A DNA stretch of 15,828 nucleotides from CAZAQS01 sp046485135 (GCA_046485135.1 JAWOHN010000066.1:1-15828), one strand, 5' to 3'; positions 7,019 to 14,949 are shown, counted from the first letter of the stretch. The notes: generated from the sequence alone by a model not told the origin. Numbers and translations: made by a program.

Positions 7019-7596
7019 CCTTCGATCAGCTCCTTCAAACGGGCCTCAAGCTTGCCGTATCCGGTCTGGTGGATCTCCAATGGCAGGCCCAGGCTGTCAG
7101 CAGCCCATTTTGCACGCTCTGCCAAGGCCGGGTCGTCCCGTTGGGCAAGGTAGATCACGCGAGTGTAATTCTTGAAATACTCATCACGCAGTTCAGGGTT
7201 TTTGTCCAGTCCTAGGCCTTCCAACACCAAGTGGTCGAAGGAACCCAATAGATAATCGGTCAGGAAGAATGTACCTGGTGCTTCAGCCATGATTTGTTCA
7301 AATGTCCCGTCAGCATACATTTCGTAACAATGCGGCCCAGCCACACGCTGGACATCTTCTTGCTCCAACATACGGTCTAGCAACCCACCTGTACCGCAAT
7401 CGCCATATACAACGATTACGCGCCCATAATTCTGGCGGGCAAGGCGGATGCGCTCCCTCACCGCTCCAGTGATCTTACCCGGTTCATTGTGTAGCAGTGA
7501 AGGCACACCCAAAACATCGGCTTGCCAATCGTGCCGCTCTTTCAGCGCCAATACTTCGCGCGCCAGCGCGCCGCATACAATCAGAGCTGTCTTCAA
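7015..7596 (-). CDS. DUF1638 family protein
   Basis: The product has 193 residues, opening with KTALIVCGALAREV and carrying VIVVYGDCGTGG (C67), AGPHCYEMYADG (H89, C90) and LTDYLLGSFDHLV. These fit DUF1638, an uncharacterised family often found with MttB and corrinoid proteins. The conserved C8, C67 and H89-C90 could form a metal or cobamide-related site; that is inference. The start is a TTG that overlaps the homocysteine methyltransferase stop as TTGA (7593-7596); no in-frame Met lies nearby, so the coupled TTG start is preferred. The gene in turn overlaps the next gene by four bases. Confidence 0.75.
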   Translation of the reverse strand: MKTALIVCGALAREVLALKERHDWQADVLGVPSLLHNEPGKITGAVRERIRLARQNYGRVIVVYGDCGTGGLLDRMLEQEDVQRVAGPHCYEMYADGTFEQIMAEAPGTFFLTDYLLGSFDHLVLEGLGLDKNPELRDEYFKNYTRVIYLAQRDDPALAERAKWAADSLGLPLEIHQTGYGKLEARLKELIEG

Positions 7597-8492
7597 TTGA
7601 TCTCCGGTTTGGCAGCCAGTGCTTCTGCAATGGCACGGATATGCTCAGGTGTGCTACCACAGCAGGCTCCGATTACTCGCGCACCAGCATCATAGACCTC
7701 CAAGGCGTATCCGGTCATATCCTGAGGTGTAGCCCGGTAGACCGGCTTGCCTTGTACCAGTGTAGGCACGCCTGCGTTGGCCTTGGCAACCAGGATCGCC
7801 TCCGGCCGAACAGCACGCATCTTGCCAATGACTTCAATAATCTCATCTGGCCCGTTGCCACAGTTCCCACCCAACGCAGCTGCTCCAAACCCAACCAAGG
7901 CTTCAGCTGCCCGCTCAGGTGTCACACCCATCATGGTGCGCCCGCGCGTGTCAAAAGTCATGGTGGTAATGATGGGGATATCCGCTGATGCCTGGCGCAC
8001 CCCCTCCACCGCCGCCCGCACCTCTTCCAGGTCCGCCATGGTCTCGATCCAGATCAGGTCCACCCCACCTGCCACCAGCGCAGCAGCCTGCTCGGAAAAT
8101 GCCGCCACCGCTTCTTCATATTCCATCTCGCCGTACGGCAGCAGCACGCCTCCGCTGGGGCCGATATCGCCGGCTGCCAGCGCTTCATTGCCACTGGTCC
8201 GGATCGCTTCACGTAATAGACCTGCAGCAGCCTGGTTGAGCTCGCTCACCTGCCCCTCCAGACCATGCAAAGCCAGACGCAGTCGATTGCCGCCGAAGGT
8301 GTTGGTCAGCAATATTTGTGAGCCGGCCTCTAGGTAAGCCAGGTGGATATCCGTGACCTTGTGCGGGTGTTCGATCGTCCAGCGCTCGGGCGCATCGCCA
8401 TGTTCTAGACCGCTGGCAAACAGGCGTGTGCCCATGGCCCCATCCGCCAGCACGTAAGGAAATTTGTTAACCCAGGATTTGAAATCTTTCAT
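7593..8492 (-). CDS. Homocysteine S-methyltransferase family protein
   Basis: The product has 299 residues and is the Hcy/betaine methyltransferase barrel: ADGAMGTRL (16-23), LLTNTFGGNR (61-70), GDIGPSG (108-114), and the zinc ligands C211 in GGNCGN and C277-C278 in GACCGS. All three Zn cysteines are present, so the enzyme should be active in moving a methyl group onto a zinc-bound thiol, normally homocysteine to give methionine. It starts 7 bases after the corrinoid protein stop with AGGAG overlapping that stop. Placed directly after the corrinoid protein, it may take methyl groups from methyl-corrinoid or methyl-THF, which would give the operon a second methyl sink. No fused corrinoid or MetH reactivation domain is present. 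Confidence 0.88.
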   Translation of the reverse strand: MKDFKSWVNKFPYVLADGAMGTRLFASGLEHGDAPERWTIEHPHKVTDIHLAYLEAGSQILLTNTFGGNRLRLALHGLEGQVSELNQAAAGLLREAIRTSGNEALAAGDIGPSGGVLLPYGEMEYEEAVAAFSEQAAALVAGGVDLIWIETMADLEEVRAAVEGVRQASADIPIITTMTFDTRGRTMMGVTPERAAEALVGFGAAALGGNCGNGPDEIIEVIGKMRAVRPEAILVAKANAGVPTLVQGKPVYRATPQDMTGYALEVYDAGARVIGACCGSTPEHIRAIAEALAAKPEIN

Positions 8493-8499
8493 CGCGCTC

Positions 8500-9192
8500 C
8501 TATAACGTTTCGCCGCCTTTGATCGCTAACAGTTTTTTGGCAGTTTGCACTGCCACGGCTGCGTCCCGACAGTAGGCATCGGCTTCGATCTCTTCGGCAA
8601 AAGCCTCGTTCAGCGGCGCTCCGCCCACCAGGACGATAATGTCCTGGCGCAAGCCCTGTTCTTTGAGGGCTTCAATGACCACTTTCATGTACGGCATGGT
8701 GGTGGTCAGCAGGGCGCTCATCCCCAGGATCTTCGGCTTGTGCTCGCGAACGGCCGCCAGAAACTTGTCCGCATCGACGTTGATGCCCAGGTTGACCACG
8801 TTGAAGCCGGCCCCTTCCATCATCATGCCCACCAGGTTCTTGCCGATATCGTGGATATCGCCTTTGACCGTGCCGATCACCAGCGTGCCAATCTGCGGTG
8901 CGCCAGTCTCCACTAGCAGGGGGCGCAGCACTTCCATGCCGGCCTTCATGGCCTTAGCAGCCATCAACACTTCCGGCACGAACAGGATCCCGTCGCGAAA
9001 ATCCGCCCCTACCACATCCATACCCGCCACCAGCCCCTTGGTGAGCACGTCATAGGGCGTCAATCCGCGCTTCAACAGCTCATTGACCGAGTCTACCACC
9101 TCGGTCGCCAGCCCATCGTACAGGTCATCCTGGATCAGCTCCAAGATCTCCTCAGTTTCCATACTCTGAATGTCGACATCATCTTCGCTCAT
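8500..9192 (-). CDS. Corrinoid protein, MtbC/MtgC-like methyl carrier
   Basis: I chose ATG 9192, with AAGGAG 8 nt upstream, giving 230 residues; the frame stays open to 9306 but that part overlaps the RACE gene and looks non-coding. Residues about 12-95 are the helical cap domain (B12-binding 2 type). The Rossmann-like B12 domain follows with GTVKGDIHDIGKNLV, the DxHxxG motif whose H114 ligates cobalt, then LGMSALLTTTM and LVGGAPL. This carries the methyl group as methyl-Co(III) between MttB and the acceptor methyltransferases. Length and domain order are those of stand-alone corrinoid proteins of MttB/MtgB systems. The start lies 70 bases after the RACE gene. Confidence 0.93.
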   Translation of the reverse strand: MSEDDVDIQSMETEEILELIQDDLYDGLATEVVDSVNELLKRGLTPYDVLTKGLVAGMDVVGADFRDGILFVPEVLMAAKAMKAGMEVLRPLLVETGAPQIGTLVIGTVKGDIHDIGKNLVGMMMEGAGFNVVNLGINVDADKFLAAVREHKPKILGMSALLTTTMPYMKVVIEALKEQGLRQDIIVLVGGAPLNEAFAEEIEADAYCRDAAVAVQTAKKLLAIKGGETL

Positions 9193-9262
9193 AGATCTAT
9201 CTCCTTCAAAAAAATTAATTGCAATCCTTTCGGGCAAAAGCCTGCGCAAGGGTAAAGCGTTT

Positions 9263-11299
9263 TCATTCCCGCCTGCGGTTGCGGCGCTCGGTTCTGCGGC
9301 GCTCATTCAGTGAGCTGACCGTCCGCTCCGGCAGGATGTCTGCCAGGTGAGGATAGGCGTCGCGGGCATGCGGCAGGTCTAGCGCAGCCACAAATTCGTC
9401 TTGGAAAGAAGCCTCCAGGGGGGTAGAGACATGCACGGCCCAACGCGCCAGCTGGACGGCTTTCAGGCGCATGCCCCGGTTGAGCAACGCAAAGCGAGCT
9501 CCATCGCCGGCCGCATTGCCCACCGCCGTGACCCGCTCCAATTCGCAATCCGGGATCAGACCCAGGACCATGGCGTGCAAGGGACTGATAAAGCTACCAA
9601 AGGCGCCCGCCAGCACAACCCGATCCACCTTTTCCACGCCGCGCTGCTTCATCAGGAGCTTGGCGCCGGCATACAGGGCCGCCTTGGCCAGCTGGATCTG
9701 GCGCACATCGTTCTGGGTCACCACCAGCGCTGCACCGGTGGCAGATTGGTCCGCCTCGACCAACACGTACTCGGCCGTGCGACCTATATAGTGCAGGCGC
9801 GGGCAGCGCTCTACCATGGCTTCATCAAACAAACCGCGTTCGTTGAGGATCCTGGCCAAATACAGCTCGGCTACGGCTTCAATGATCCCGCTGCCACAAA
9901 TTCCGGTGGCTTTGGCCTGCTCGGGGAGTTCTTCCCCGGCGTCTCCTGCTATCCAGGGCTCGTGCCCGATCACCCGGTAGCTGGGTTCAAGCGTCTCCCG
10001 GTCGATGCGCACGCGCTCCACAGCACCCGGGGCCGCCCGCTGCCCGTGCGTGATCTGGGCGCCCTCAAAAGCCGGCCCGGTCGGGCTGGAGGCGACCAGC
10101 ACCTGCTGGCAGTCGCCCAATACAATCTCGGCGTTGGTGCCCACGTCCACCACCAGCATGATCTCGTCCTGCTCGTGGGGCGCCTCGGCCAGCTGAACCG
10201 CCACGTTGTCGGCGCCAACATGCCCAGCGATCAGTGGCAACAGGTGCAGGCGCGCGGCCGGATGCAGCTCCAGGCCAATCTCGCTGGCTTTCAAATCCAG
10301 CGCAGAACTGGTTGCCAGGGCAAAGGGCGCCCCGCCTAGCTCGCGCGGATGGATGTTCAGTAAGATATGGTGCATGATGGTATTGCCCACCACCACCATA
10401 TCCATGATGCGATCTTTATCAATGCTGGCGCTCTGGGCGCAGCGCTCTGCCAGCTCATTCAGTGTGCGTGTGATGGCCCGGTTCAGACGTGCCAGTCCCT
10501 GGGTTTGGCTGTTAGCATAGCTGACTCGACTCATGAGGTCTTCGCCATACCGTACTTGCGGATTCATGGCAGCTTCTGTTGCCAGGACGGCCCCGGTGCG
10601 CAGGTCGCACAGGTGAGCCGCCACGGTGGTCGAGCCAACATCCACTGCCAGACCATACAGACCCTCCTGGTAGCCGGGCTCGACCCGCAGGATTAGCTGT
10701 TCTTGCCAGATCGTCACAGTGACGGCTTGCTGCCCCTCGCGCAAGGCATCTTGCAGGCTGAGTAGGGCAGATGCGTCGATGGACAATCCCTCTAGCCCCC
10801 ACTCCTCCCGCAGCACATCTTGCAAACGCTCCATGTCGCCGCGCGGGTCGCTCATCTCGGCAGTCTGCACCTCAACATACACCTGGCGCACAGCCGGGTC
10901 GATTTCAATCACCCGCTCGGAAGCGGCTTTGGCAATGATCTGCTTGCGGGCCTGGCTCTCCTCCGGCACCGTCAGCAATAAGTCGCCCAGCACTTCCGCT
11001 GCGCAAGCCAGCCGCCGCCCGGAACTTAGCTGCTCAGCGCTCAGGGCTGCCTCGCTGGCTGCGGGTGAGGTTAGATGGTCCATGCTGGAGTGCAGGCCGT
11101 GCTTGGGGAAGGTACCCTGCTCCACGATCACCTGGCATTTCAGACAGGTCTGGCGCCCGCCACAGATCGATTCCAGCTCCACGCCTAGCTGGCTAGCCGC
11201 CTGCAACAGGTTGGTCCCGCACGCCACCTTGCCCTGGCGCCCTGAGGGCATCAAAGCTACCTGGTAGGTCTCCTGAGCTCCGTTAGGATGTTCAGCCAT
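9263..11299 (-). CDS. Reductive activator of corrinoid enzymes (RACE): 2Fe-2S plus ASKHA ATPase domains
   Basis: The 678-residue product has an N-terminal ferredoxin-like domain with C46-x5-C52-x2-C55 and C99 (ICGGRQTCLKC, RRLACAAE), fitting a 2Fe-2S cluster. A linker domain follows, then an actin-like ATPase part (DUF4445): GLAVDVGSTTVA (about 216-227), MVVVGNTIMHH (about 301-311), LVVDVGTNAEIVLG (about 382-395), CGSGIIEA and LAGAFGSF. RACE proteins use ATP to reduce inactive Co(II) corrinoid back to Co(I). It lacks the C-terminal double 4Fe-4S domain of archaeal RamA. It follows mttB by 24 bases with only a weak ribosome site, suggesting coupling. The C-terminus ends in a basic tail (RRRTERRNRRRE) that I do not expect from the family. 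Confidence 0.92.
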   Translation of the reverse strand: MAEHPNGAQETYQVALMPSGRQGKVACGTNLLQAASQLGVELESICGGRQTCLKCQVIVEQGTFPKHGLHSSMDHLTSPAASEAALSAEQLSSGRRLACAAEVLGDLLLTVPEESQARKQIIAKAASERVIEIDPAVRQVYVEVQTAEMSDPRGDMERLQDVLREEWGLEGLSIDASALLSLQDALREGQQAVTVTIWQEQLILRVEPGYQEGLYGLAVDVGSTTVAAHLCDLRTGAVLATEAAMNPQVRYGEDLMSRVSYANSQTQGLARLNRAITRTLNELAERCAQSASIDKDRIMDMVVVGNTIMHHILLNIHPRELGGAPFALATSSALDLKASEIGLELHPAARLHLLPLIAGHVGADNVAVQLAEAPHEQDEIMLVVDVGTNAEIVLGDCQQVLVASSPTGPAFEGAQITHGQRAAPGAVERVRIDRETLEPSYRVIGHEPWIAGDAGEELPEQAKATGICGSGIIEAVAELYLARILNERGLFDEAMVERCPRLHYIGRTAEYVLVEADQSATGAALVVTQNDVRQIQLAKAALYAGAKLLMKQRGVEKVDRVVLAGAFGSFISPLHAMVLGLIPDCELERVTAVGNAAGDGARFALLNRGMRLKAVQLARWAVHVSTPLEASFQDEFVAALDLPHARDAYPHLADILPERTVSSLNERRRTERRNRRRE

Positions 11300-11323
11300 A
11301 ACGCTTCTGCTTGACCCGTTTCA

Positions 11324-12856
11324 TTATGTGGTGGCTGCGCGATCATGCCGGCGCCGTCGGCGGCGACTGGCATCGTCATCGTCTGTCTCTTGGGCAGCGA
11401 CCCGCGGCCAACCCTGCGGGGGTAGGGCATCGCCCGTCACCAACCCCGGGAAGAGAGCGCGCAGCTCGGCGTCCAGCTCAGGCGACAAGGTCACCGGGTT
11501 GGGACGGGTCAGGATTTGGCGCGCCTTCAGCAATGCGCGCGCCTGCGCATCCAGCCCACCGCGCTCTTGCCATTGGGCGCGCGGGTCGCGGTCAGAAATC
11601 TCTGCCAGGAACATCGCTGAGCGCATGCGCTCAAGGCTGTGCTCGGTGCCAGCGAACATGCCGCCCGGCCCGACCTCGGCAATCTGGTCCAGGGCAAAGT
11701 TTTCTTCGCTAAACTCAAAGCCGCGTTTGATGCGCTTCATCATCAGCGCAATCTCGTTATCAATGATGGCTTTGGCAAAATCGAAGGCCATCAAGGCATC
11801 CAGCAACCCACCCATATTGAAGATGTCCACCCCACCCAGGTAGCCGGCGATGACTGAGGCAGCCGTCTCGTAACCGGATTGGGCGTCGTTTAGCTTGGAG
11901 TTGCTCAAACCGATATAGCCTCCCGAAGGCACATCATAAAAGCGCGCCATCTGGGCGCAGGCTACATGCAGCATGCCGGTTTCGATTGCCCCAGGTGAAT
12001 ACGCCCCGCTGCGCATATCAGCCACGGTCGGCAAGGTGCTGTAAATAACGGCCTTGCCAGGGCGGATCATCTCGGTCAGCACAGCAGCTGCCAGGAATTC
12101 GGCGTTGCACTGCGCCAGCGTGCTCAGCATGGTCAGCGGCGAGGTCAGCCCGGCATTGGGTACGATCGAGAAATAGCTGGGCAGGTCCAGCTCGCTGAAA
12201 ATTATCAACAGCTGGGTTGAGTCAAAGTCCATCGTCAACGGGGAGACCACCGGGCAGTAATGGTGCGTGACCCACGGATGGGCCCGGAAGGCTTCTTCTC
12301 CACCCGCTATATGGTAGATTAGCTCCAGCACCTGCTCCACCTGGTCGGGCGGGGTGTTGGCGCGCACTGGTTTAGTTGTGTTTTTAATTGAAGGATAATA
12401 ACGGGAAAGGCTGAACTGCCCCGCAGGGGCGTCTTCTGCCAGGGTAGAAATAGAGAACACATCGTAGCCGGGTAGCTCGTTGATCAGGTAAGCAATGCGG
12501 GCCAGGTCCTCTGAGCGAGAGCGCCGCTCTACACCGCTGACCGGGTCGATGATGTTGGGAGCCGAGCTGCCGGTAAGGATCAGCGGGCTGTCATCCGGTA
12601 CGGTCACATCATAACGCGAGTCACGCGCATAAAAGGTAAAGGTGGGTGGGAACAAGACCCGGTAACGCTCGACCACCGCAGCCGGGATGCACACGATCTC
12701 GCTGAGTTCATCCACCTGGGCGCCGTGCTCGGCAAAGATCTGGCGGGCGCGCTGGTTGCGCACCAGCAGGCCGGTGTTTTCCAGGATTTCCAGCGAAACC
12801 TGGTGGACCCGCTCGACCTGCGCCTGGGTCAGCAGGGTGGCAAAATTTTGGATCAT
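11324..12856 (-). CDS. MttB-family methyltransferase without pyrrolysine, substrate unknown
   Basis: The 510-residue product belongs to the trimethylamine methyltransferase MttB superfamily (COG5598), a TIM-barrel enzyme that moves a methyl group from a quaternary or tertiary amine to a corrinoid protein. Recognisable segments include NTGLLVRNQRARQIF near the start, LILTGSSAPNIIDP, NAEFLAAAVLTEMIRPG, YDVPSGGYIGLSNSK and GGVDIFNMGGLLD. The frame is continuous with no in-frame TAG, so it is not a pyrrolysine enzyme; characterised relatives demethylate glycine betaine, proline betaine or carnitine. The substrate here is not deducible. The ATG overlaps the GntR stop (12853-12856), so the two are co-translated. 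The C-terminus is an unusual charged tail, DDDDASRRRRRRHDRAATT. Confidence 0.92.
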   Translation of the reverse strand: MIQNFATLLTQAQVERVHQVSLEILENTGLLVRNQRARQIFAEHGAQVDELSEIVCIPAAVVERYRVLFPPTFTFYARDSRYDVTVPDDSPLILTGSSAPNIIDPVSGVERRSRSEDLARIAYLINELPGYDVFSISTLAEDAPAGQFSLSRYYPSIKNTTKPVRANTPPDQVEQVLELIYHIAGGEEAFRAHPWVTHHYCPVVSPLTMDFDSTQLLIIFSELDLPSYFSIVPNAGLTSPLTMLSTLAQCNAEFLAAAVLTEMIRPGKAVIYSTLPTVADMRSGAYSPGAIETGMLHVACAQMARFYDVPSGGYIGLSNSKLNDAQSGYETAASVIAGYLGGVDIFNMGGLLDALMAFDFAKAIIDNEIALMMKRIKRGFEFSEENFALDQIAEVGPGGMFAGTEHSLERMRSAMFLAEISDRDPRAQWQERGGLDAQARALLKARQILTRPNPVTLSPELDAELRALFPGLVTGDALPPQGWPRVAAQETDDDDASRRRRRRHDRAATT

Positions 12857-13647
12857 CCTTGTTCTCCTTGTTGTATTTGGGGTTGGGGGGAAGGCCTCAG
12901 CTCGAATGGCACCGCTTCGGTTACAAAGCGGAAACGATCCCCCCGGTAACGGTCTCGCCCAACTTCAACCGGGCGCCCGCGTTCATCAAAACTCAAGCGG
13001 CTCTCCAGCATCAGCGGTGCGCGGTGCTCCACCCCCAGCAGCTCGGCCTCAAAGCTCGAGGCTGCCACCGGTTCGAAGCTCTGGTGGGCGCGGGTGATTT
13101 TCACGCCGTATTCACTTTCCATGATCTCAAAGATCGAGCGCCCCTCCAGATCCTGCTCCAACAAACCCGGGAAACGCTCCTGCGGAATGGTATAGCTCTC
13201 AATCAAGACCGGCTCCTGGTTGATCGAGCGCAGGCGGACAATACGGTAAGCCGCAGAAGAAACCGGCACCGCCAGCTCCTCTGCCAGGGCTGCTTCGAGC
13301 ATGAAGACCTCCATGGAAATGATGCGCGCGCCCGGGGTCAGGCCACGCTGCTGCACTCCCCTGCTGAAGCGATACACCTCTTCCATCTGCCGCTCAATCT
13401 TGGGCTCGGCCACGAATGTGCCCACGCCGTGCTTGCGCACGATAAAACCCTGCGATTCGAGCACCCTCAGCGCACGCCGTAGGGTCATCCGGTTCACGTT
13501 TAATTGCAGGCTAAGCTCGCGCTCTGAGGGCAGTTGCTGTCCGGGGACCAGGTCGTGAGCCTCAATATGGCTGATCAACCCCTCCGCAATCTGGATATAC
13601 AGAGGTATGGAATAGATTGGCGAGCCAGAAAGGGGATAACCGGTCAT
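12853..13647 (-). CDS. GntR/HutC family transcriptional regulator, likely operon autoregulator
   Basis: The product has 264 residues. The winged-helix domain (about 12-82) has LPSERELSLQLNVNRMTLRR followed by ALRVLESQGFIVRKHGVGTF, the GntR signature. A UTRA ligand-binding domain follows (about 95-245: AYRIVRLRSINQEPVLIESY, SIFEIMESEYG, LESRLSFDERGRPVEVGRDR). It is the first gene of the ten-gene methyl operon and overlaps mttB by ATGA. ATG 13647 has AGGA about 9-10 nt upstream. A sigma70-type promoter overlapped by an inverted repeat lies just upstream, so it probably represses its own operon until a small molecule, perhaps the MttB substrate, binds UTRA. The ligand is unknown. Confidence 0.92.
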   Translation of the reverse strand: MTGYPLSGSPIYSIPLYIQIAEGLISHIEAHDLVPGQQLPSERELSLQLNVNRMTLRRALRVLESQGFIVRKHGVGTFVAEPKIERQMEEVYRFSRGVQQRGLTPGARIISMEVFMLEAALAEELAVPVSSAAYRIVRLRSINQEPVLIESYTIPQERFPGLLEQDLEGRSIFEIMESEYGVKITRAHQSFEPVAASSFEAELLGVEHRAPLMLESRLSFDERGRPVEVGRDRYRGDRFRFVTEAVPFELRPSPQPQIQQGEQG

Positions 13648-13676
13648 CAGGTCCGTTCCTATTTTAATAAAGTGGA

Positions 13677-13705
13677 ATGCTGGTATAGATCTCTTATACC
13701 AGCAT
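13677..13705. promoter_or_regulatory. Probable GntR operator (perfect 11-bp inverted repeat)
   Basis: ATGCTGGTATA (13677-13687) and TATACCAGCAT (13695-13705) are perfect complements around GATCTCT. A third half-site, TATACCA, follows at 13706-13712, 11 bp (one helical turn) from the second half-site and reaching into the promoter spacer. The dyad covers the end of the -10 box and the predicted transcription start, as expected of a repressor site. Assignment to the adjacent GntR is inference. Confidence 0.72.
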
Positions 13706-13732
13706 TATACCAAAGGGTGTCCGAATTATCAA
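13704..13732 (-). promoter_or_regulatory. Sigma70-type promoter of the GntR/MttB operon
   Basis: On the minus strand, TTGATA (13732-13727), a 17-nt spacer and a perfect TATAAT (13709-13704) lie about 57 nt upstream of the GntR ATG. The predicted start site near 13697 falls inside the inverted repeat at 13677-13705. No other strong promoter is visible inside the operon. Confidence 0.8.
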
Positions 13733-13741
13733 GAAAATGAT

Positions 13742-13755
13742 CCATCTACAGATGG
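13742..13755. repeat. Short palindrome after the LacI gene
   Basis: CCATCT-AC-AGATGG is a perfect inverted repeat 15 bases beyond the LacI stop and just upstream of the -35 of the GntR promoter. It lacks a following T-run, so it is a poor intrinsic terminator on its own. It might end lacI transcription weakly or be an additional protein site. Confidence 0.3.
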
Positions 13756-13769
13756 GGAAAATCAGAAAA

Positions 13770-14768
13770 CTACGAATGCCTGCCGCAGGAACGGCGGATC
13801 ACCAAAGTGGGCTTGAGCACCACGCGGCGTGTAGCCCGGCCAGGATCGCGTAAGCGTTCCAAGAGCAATTCAGTCGCGGTCTTGCCGATCTCGTAGGTTG
13901 GCTGGCGAATTACCGTCACTGGCGGATCAACCAAACCAGCCCAAGCAGTGTCATCAAAACTGGCAAATCCGACCTGATCTGGAATGAGCAGTCCACTTTC
14001 CTGCAAAGCCCGGTAGGCTCCTCTGGCCATTAACCCGTTACTGCAAAAAATCGCCTGCGGGCGGTCTGGGTGGTTGAGGAGGTGCCAGGTTGTCTGATAA
14101 CCAAGATCCTCCCGCGCCTCGATCGTAACCACCAGCTCCGGGTCCGCTTCCAAACCATAATCTCCTAAGGCCTGCATAAAGCCCTGGCGCCGCTCTCGCC
14201 CGGTGGTGCTGGTGCTGCCAAACATAGCCCCCAAGCGCCGGTGTCCATCCTGGATCAGGTGCTCGGCCAGCTCGTAGGCGGCCCTTTGGTTGTCGATCAA
14301 AACGCTGTCCAAGTCAGCCCCGGTAACCTGCCGGTCGATCAGCACGATAGGTAGATTTGTATCCACCAGGTTCGGGAAATCGTCGGAGGTCAGGCGTGTC
14401 GGCGAGAAGATGATCCCAGCTACGTTTTCAGCCTGCATATGCTCCAAGTAACGCAGTTCTTTGACTTGGCTCTCGTCTGAATTGCACACAAAGACGCTCA
14501 TATCATGGGCAGAAGCTACATCTTCCACCGCCCGGGTAACCGCAGTAAAGAAAGGATTCTGAATATCTGATACAATCAAGCTGATAATGCTGGATTTCTG
14601 CGATCGCAGGCTGCGCGCAACACGGTTGGGGCGATAATTCATATCCTCCACCACCTGCATCACCTGCAGGCGAATTTCCGGACGGACATATGCCTTATTC
14701 GCCAGCACCCTGGACACGGTCGCGATCGAAACCCCAGCCGCCTTGGCAACATCTTTCATGTTGGTCAT
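13770..14768 (-). CDS. LacI family transcriptional regulator
   Basis: The product has 332 residues from ATG 14768, with GAGG 5 nt upstream; the frame is open to 14816, but the HTH normally starts within the first few residues, so the shorter form is preferred. The HTH is MKDVAKAAGVSIATVSRVLA and the hinge helix NYRPNRVARSLRSQ; the periplasmic-binding-like core has LIVSDIQNPFF, GIIFSPT, PIVLIDR, FCSNGLMARGAY, GFASFDDTAWA and IRQPTYEIG. It is a full-length sugar-type repressor. It is divergent from the EIIA genes, and the shared region holds three copies of one 14-bp palindrome, so it likely controls itself and the PTS operon. The effector sugar is unknown. Confidence 0.93.
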   Translation of the reverse strand: MTNMKDVAKAAGVSIATVSRVLANKAYVRPEIRLQVMQVVEDMNYRPNRVARSLRSQKSSIISLIVSDIQNPFFTAVTRAVEDVASAHDMSVFVCNSDESQVKELRYLEHMQAENVAGIIFSPTRLTSDDFPNLVDTNLPIVLIDRQVTGADLDSVLIDNQRAAYELAEHLIQDGHRRLGAMFGSTSTTGRERRQGFMQALGDYGLEADPELVVTIEAREDLGYQTTWHLLNHPDRPQAIFCSNGLMARGAYRALQESGLLIPDQVGFASFDDTAWAGLVDPPVTVIRQPTYEIGKTATELLLERLRDPGRATRRVVLKPTLVIRRSCGRHS

Positions 14769-14820
14769 AAGCACCTCGTTCAAAATAATGGCCAGCAAAA
14801 GTTGTACTGGATGCAAAAGT

Positions 14821-14849
14821 ATTGTAAACGATTACAATTTTTTTGTCAA
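14821..14849 (-). promoter_or_regulatory. lacI promoter, TTGACA-N17-TACAAT
   Basis: On the minus strand, TTGACA (14849-14844), a 17-nt spacer starting with an A-run, and TACAAT (14826-14821) lie about 50 nt upstream of the LacI ATG. The operator 14823-14836 covers the last ten spacer bases and the first four of the -10, so binding would block RNA polymerase. Confidence 0.8.
14822..14837. promoter_or_regulatory. LacI operator O3 (autoregulatory)
   Basis: TTGTAAACGATTACAA is a near-perfect palindrome with the central CG typical of LacI-family sites. Its core 14-mer (14823-14836) is the reverse complement of the two copies at 14963-14976 and 14984-14997. A catabolite (CcpA-like) site has a similar look, but identity of all three copies around this lacI gene favours the local regulator. 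Confidence 0.78.
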
Positions 14850-14949
14850 GCAGCCAGTCATCGCCGCAGCCAAGCCATCTTTCTGCCCCTTCATTAACGC
14901 TCCTACGCCTGGCAAAGCTTAAAATATTCGCCATTTAAGGCGCAAGTAC

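Noticed and set aside
8500..9306. Longer corrinoid protein starting at 9306
   Set aside because: The extra 38 residues overlap the RACE coding end, look low-complexity, and the ATG at 9192 has a strong AAGGAG; family members begin near there.
9401..10339. Long plus-strand ORF (312 codons) opposite the RACE gene
   Set aside because: Its translation is rich in His, Gln and Arg with no recognisable domain, and it is antisense to a clear multi-domain protein in GC-rich DNA.
11324..12856. Pyrrolysine-containing trimethylamine methyltransferase
   Set aside because: The frame is continuous with no in-frame TAG, so it belongs to the non-pyrrolysine part of the MttB superfamily.
13742..13755. Intrinsic terminator between lacI and the GntR operon
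   Set aside because: The stem is short with a two-base loop, and no T-run follows on either strand.
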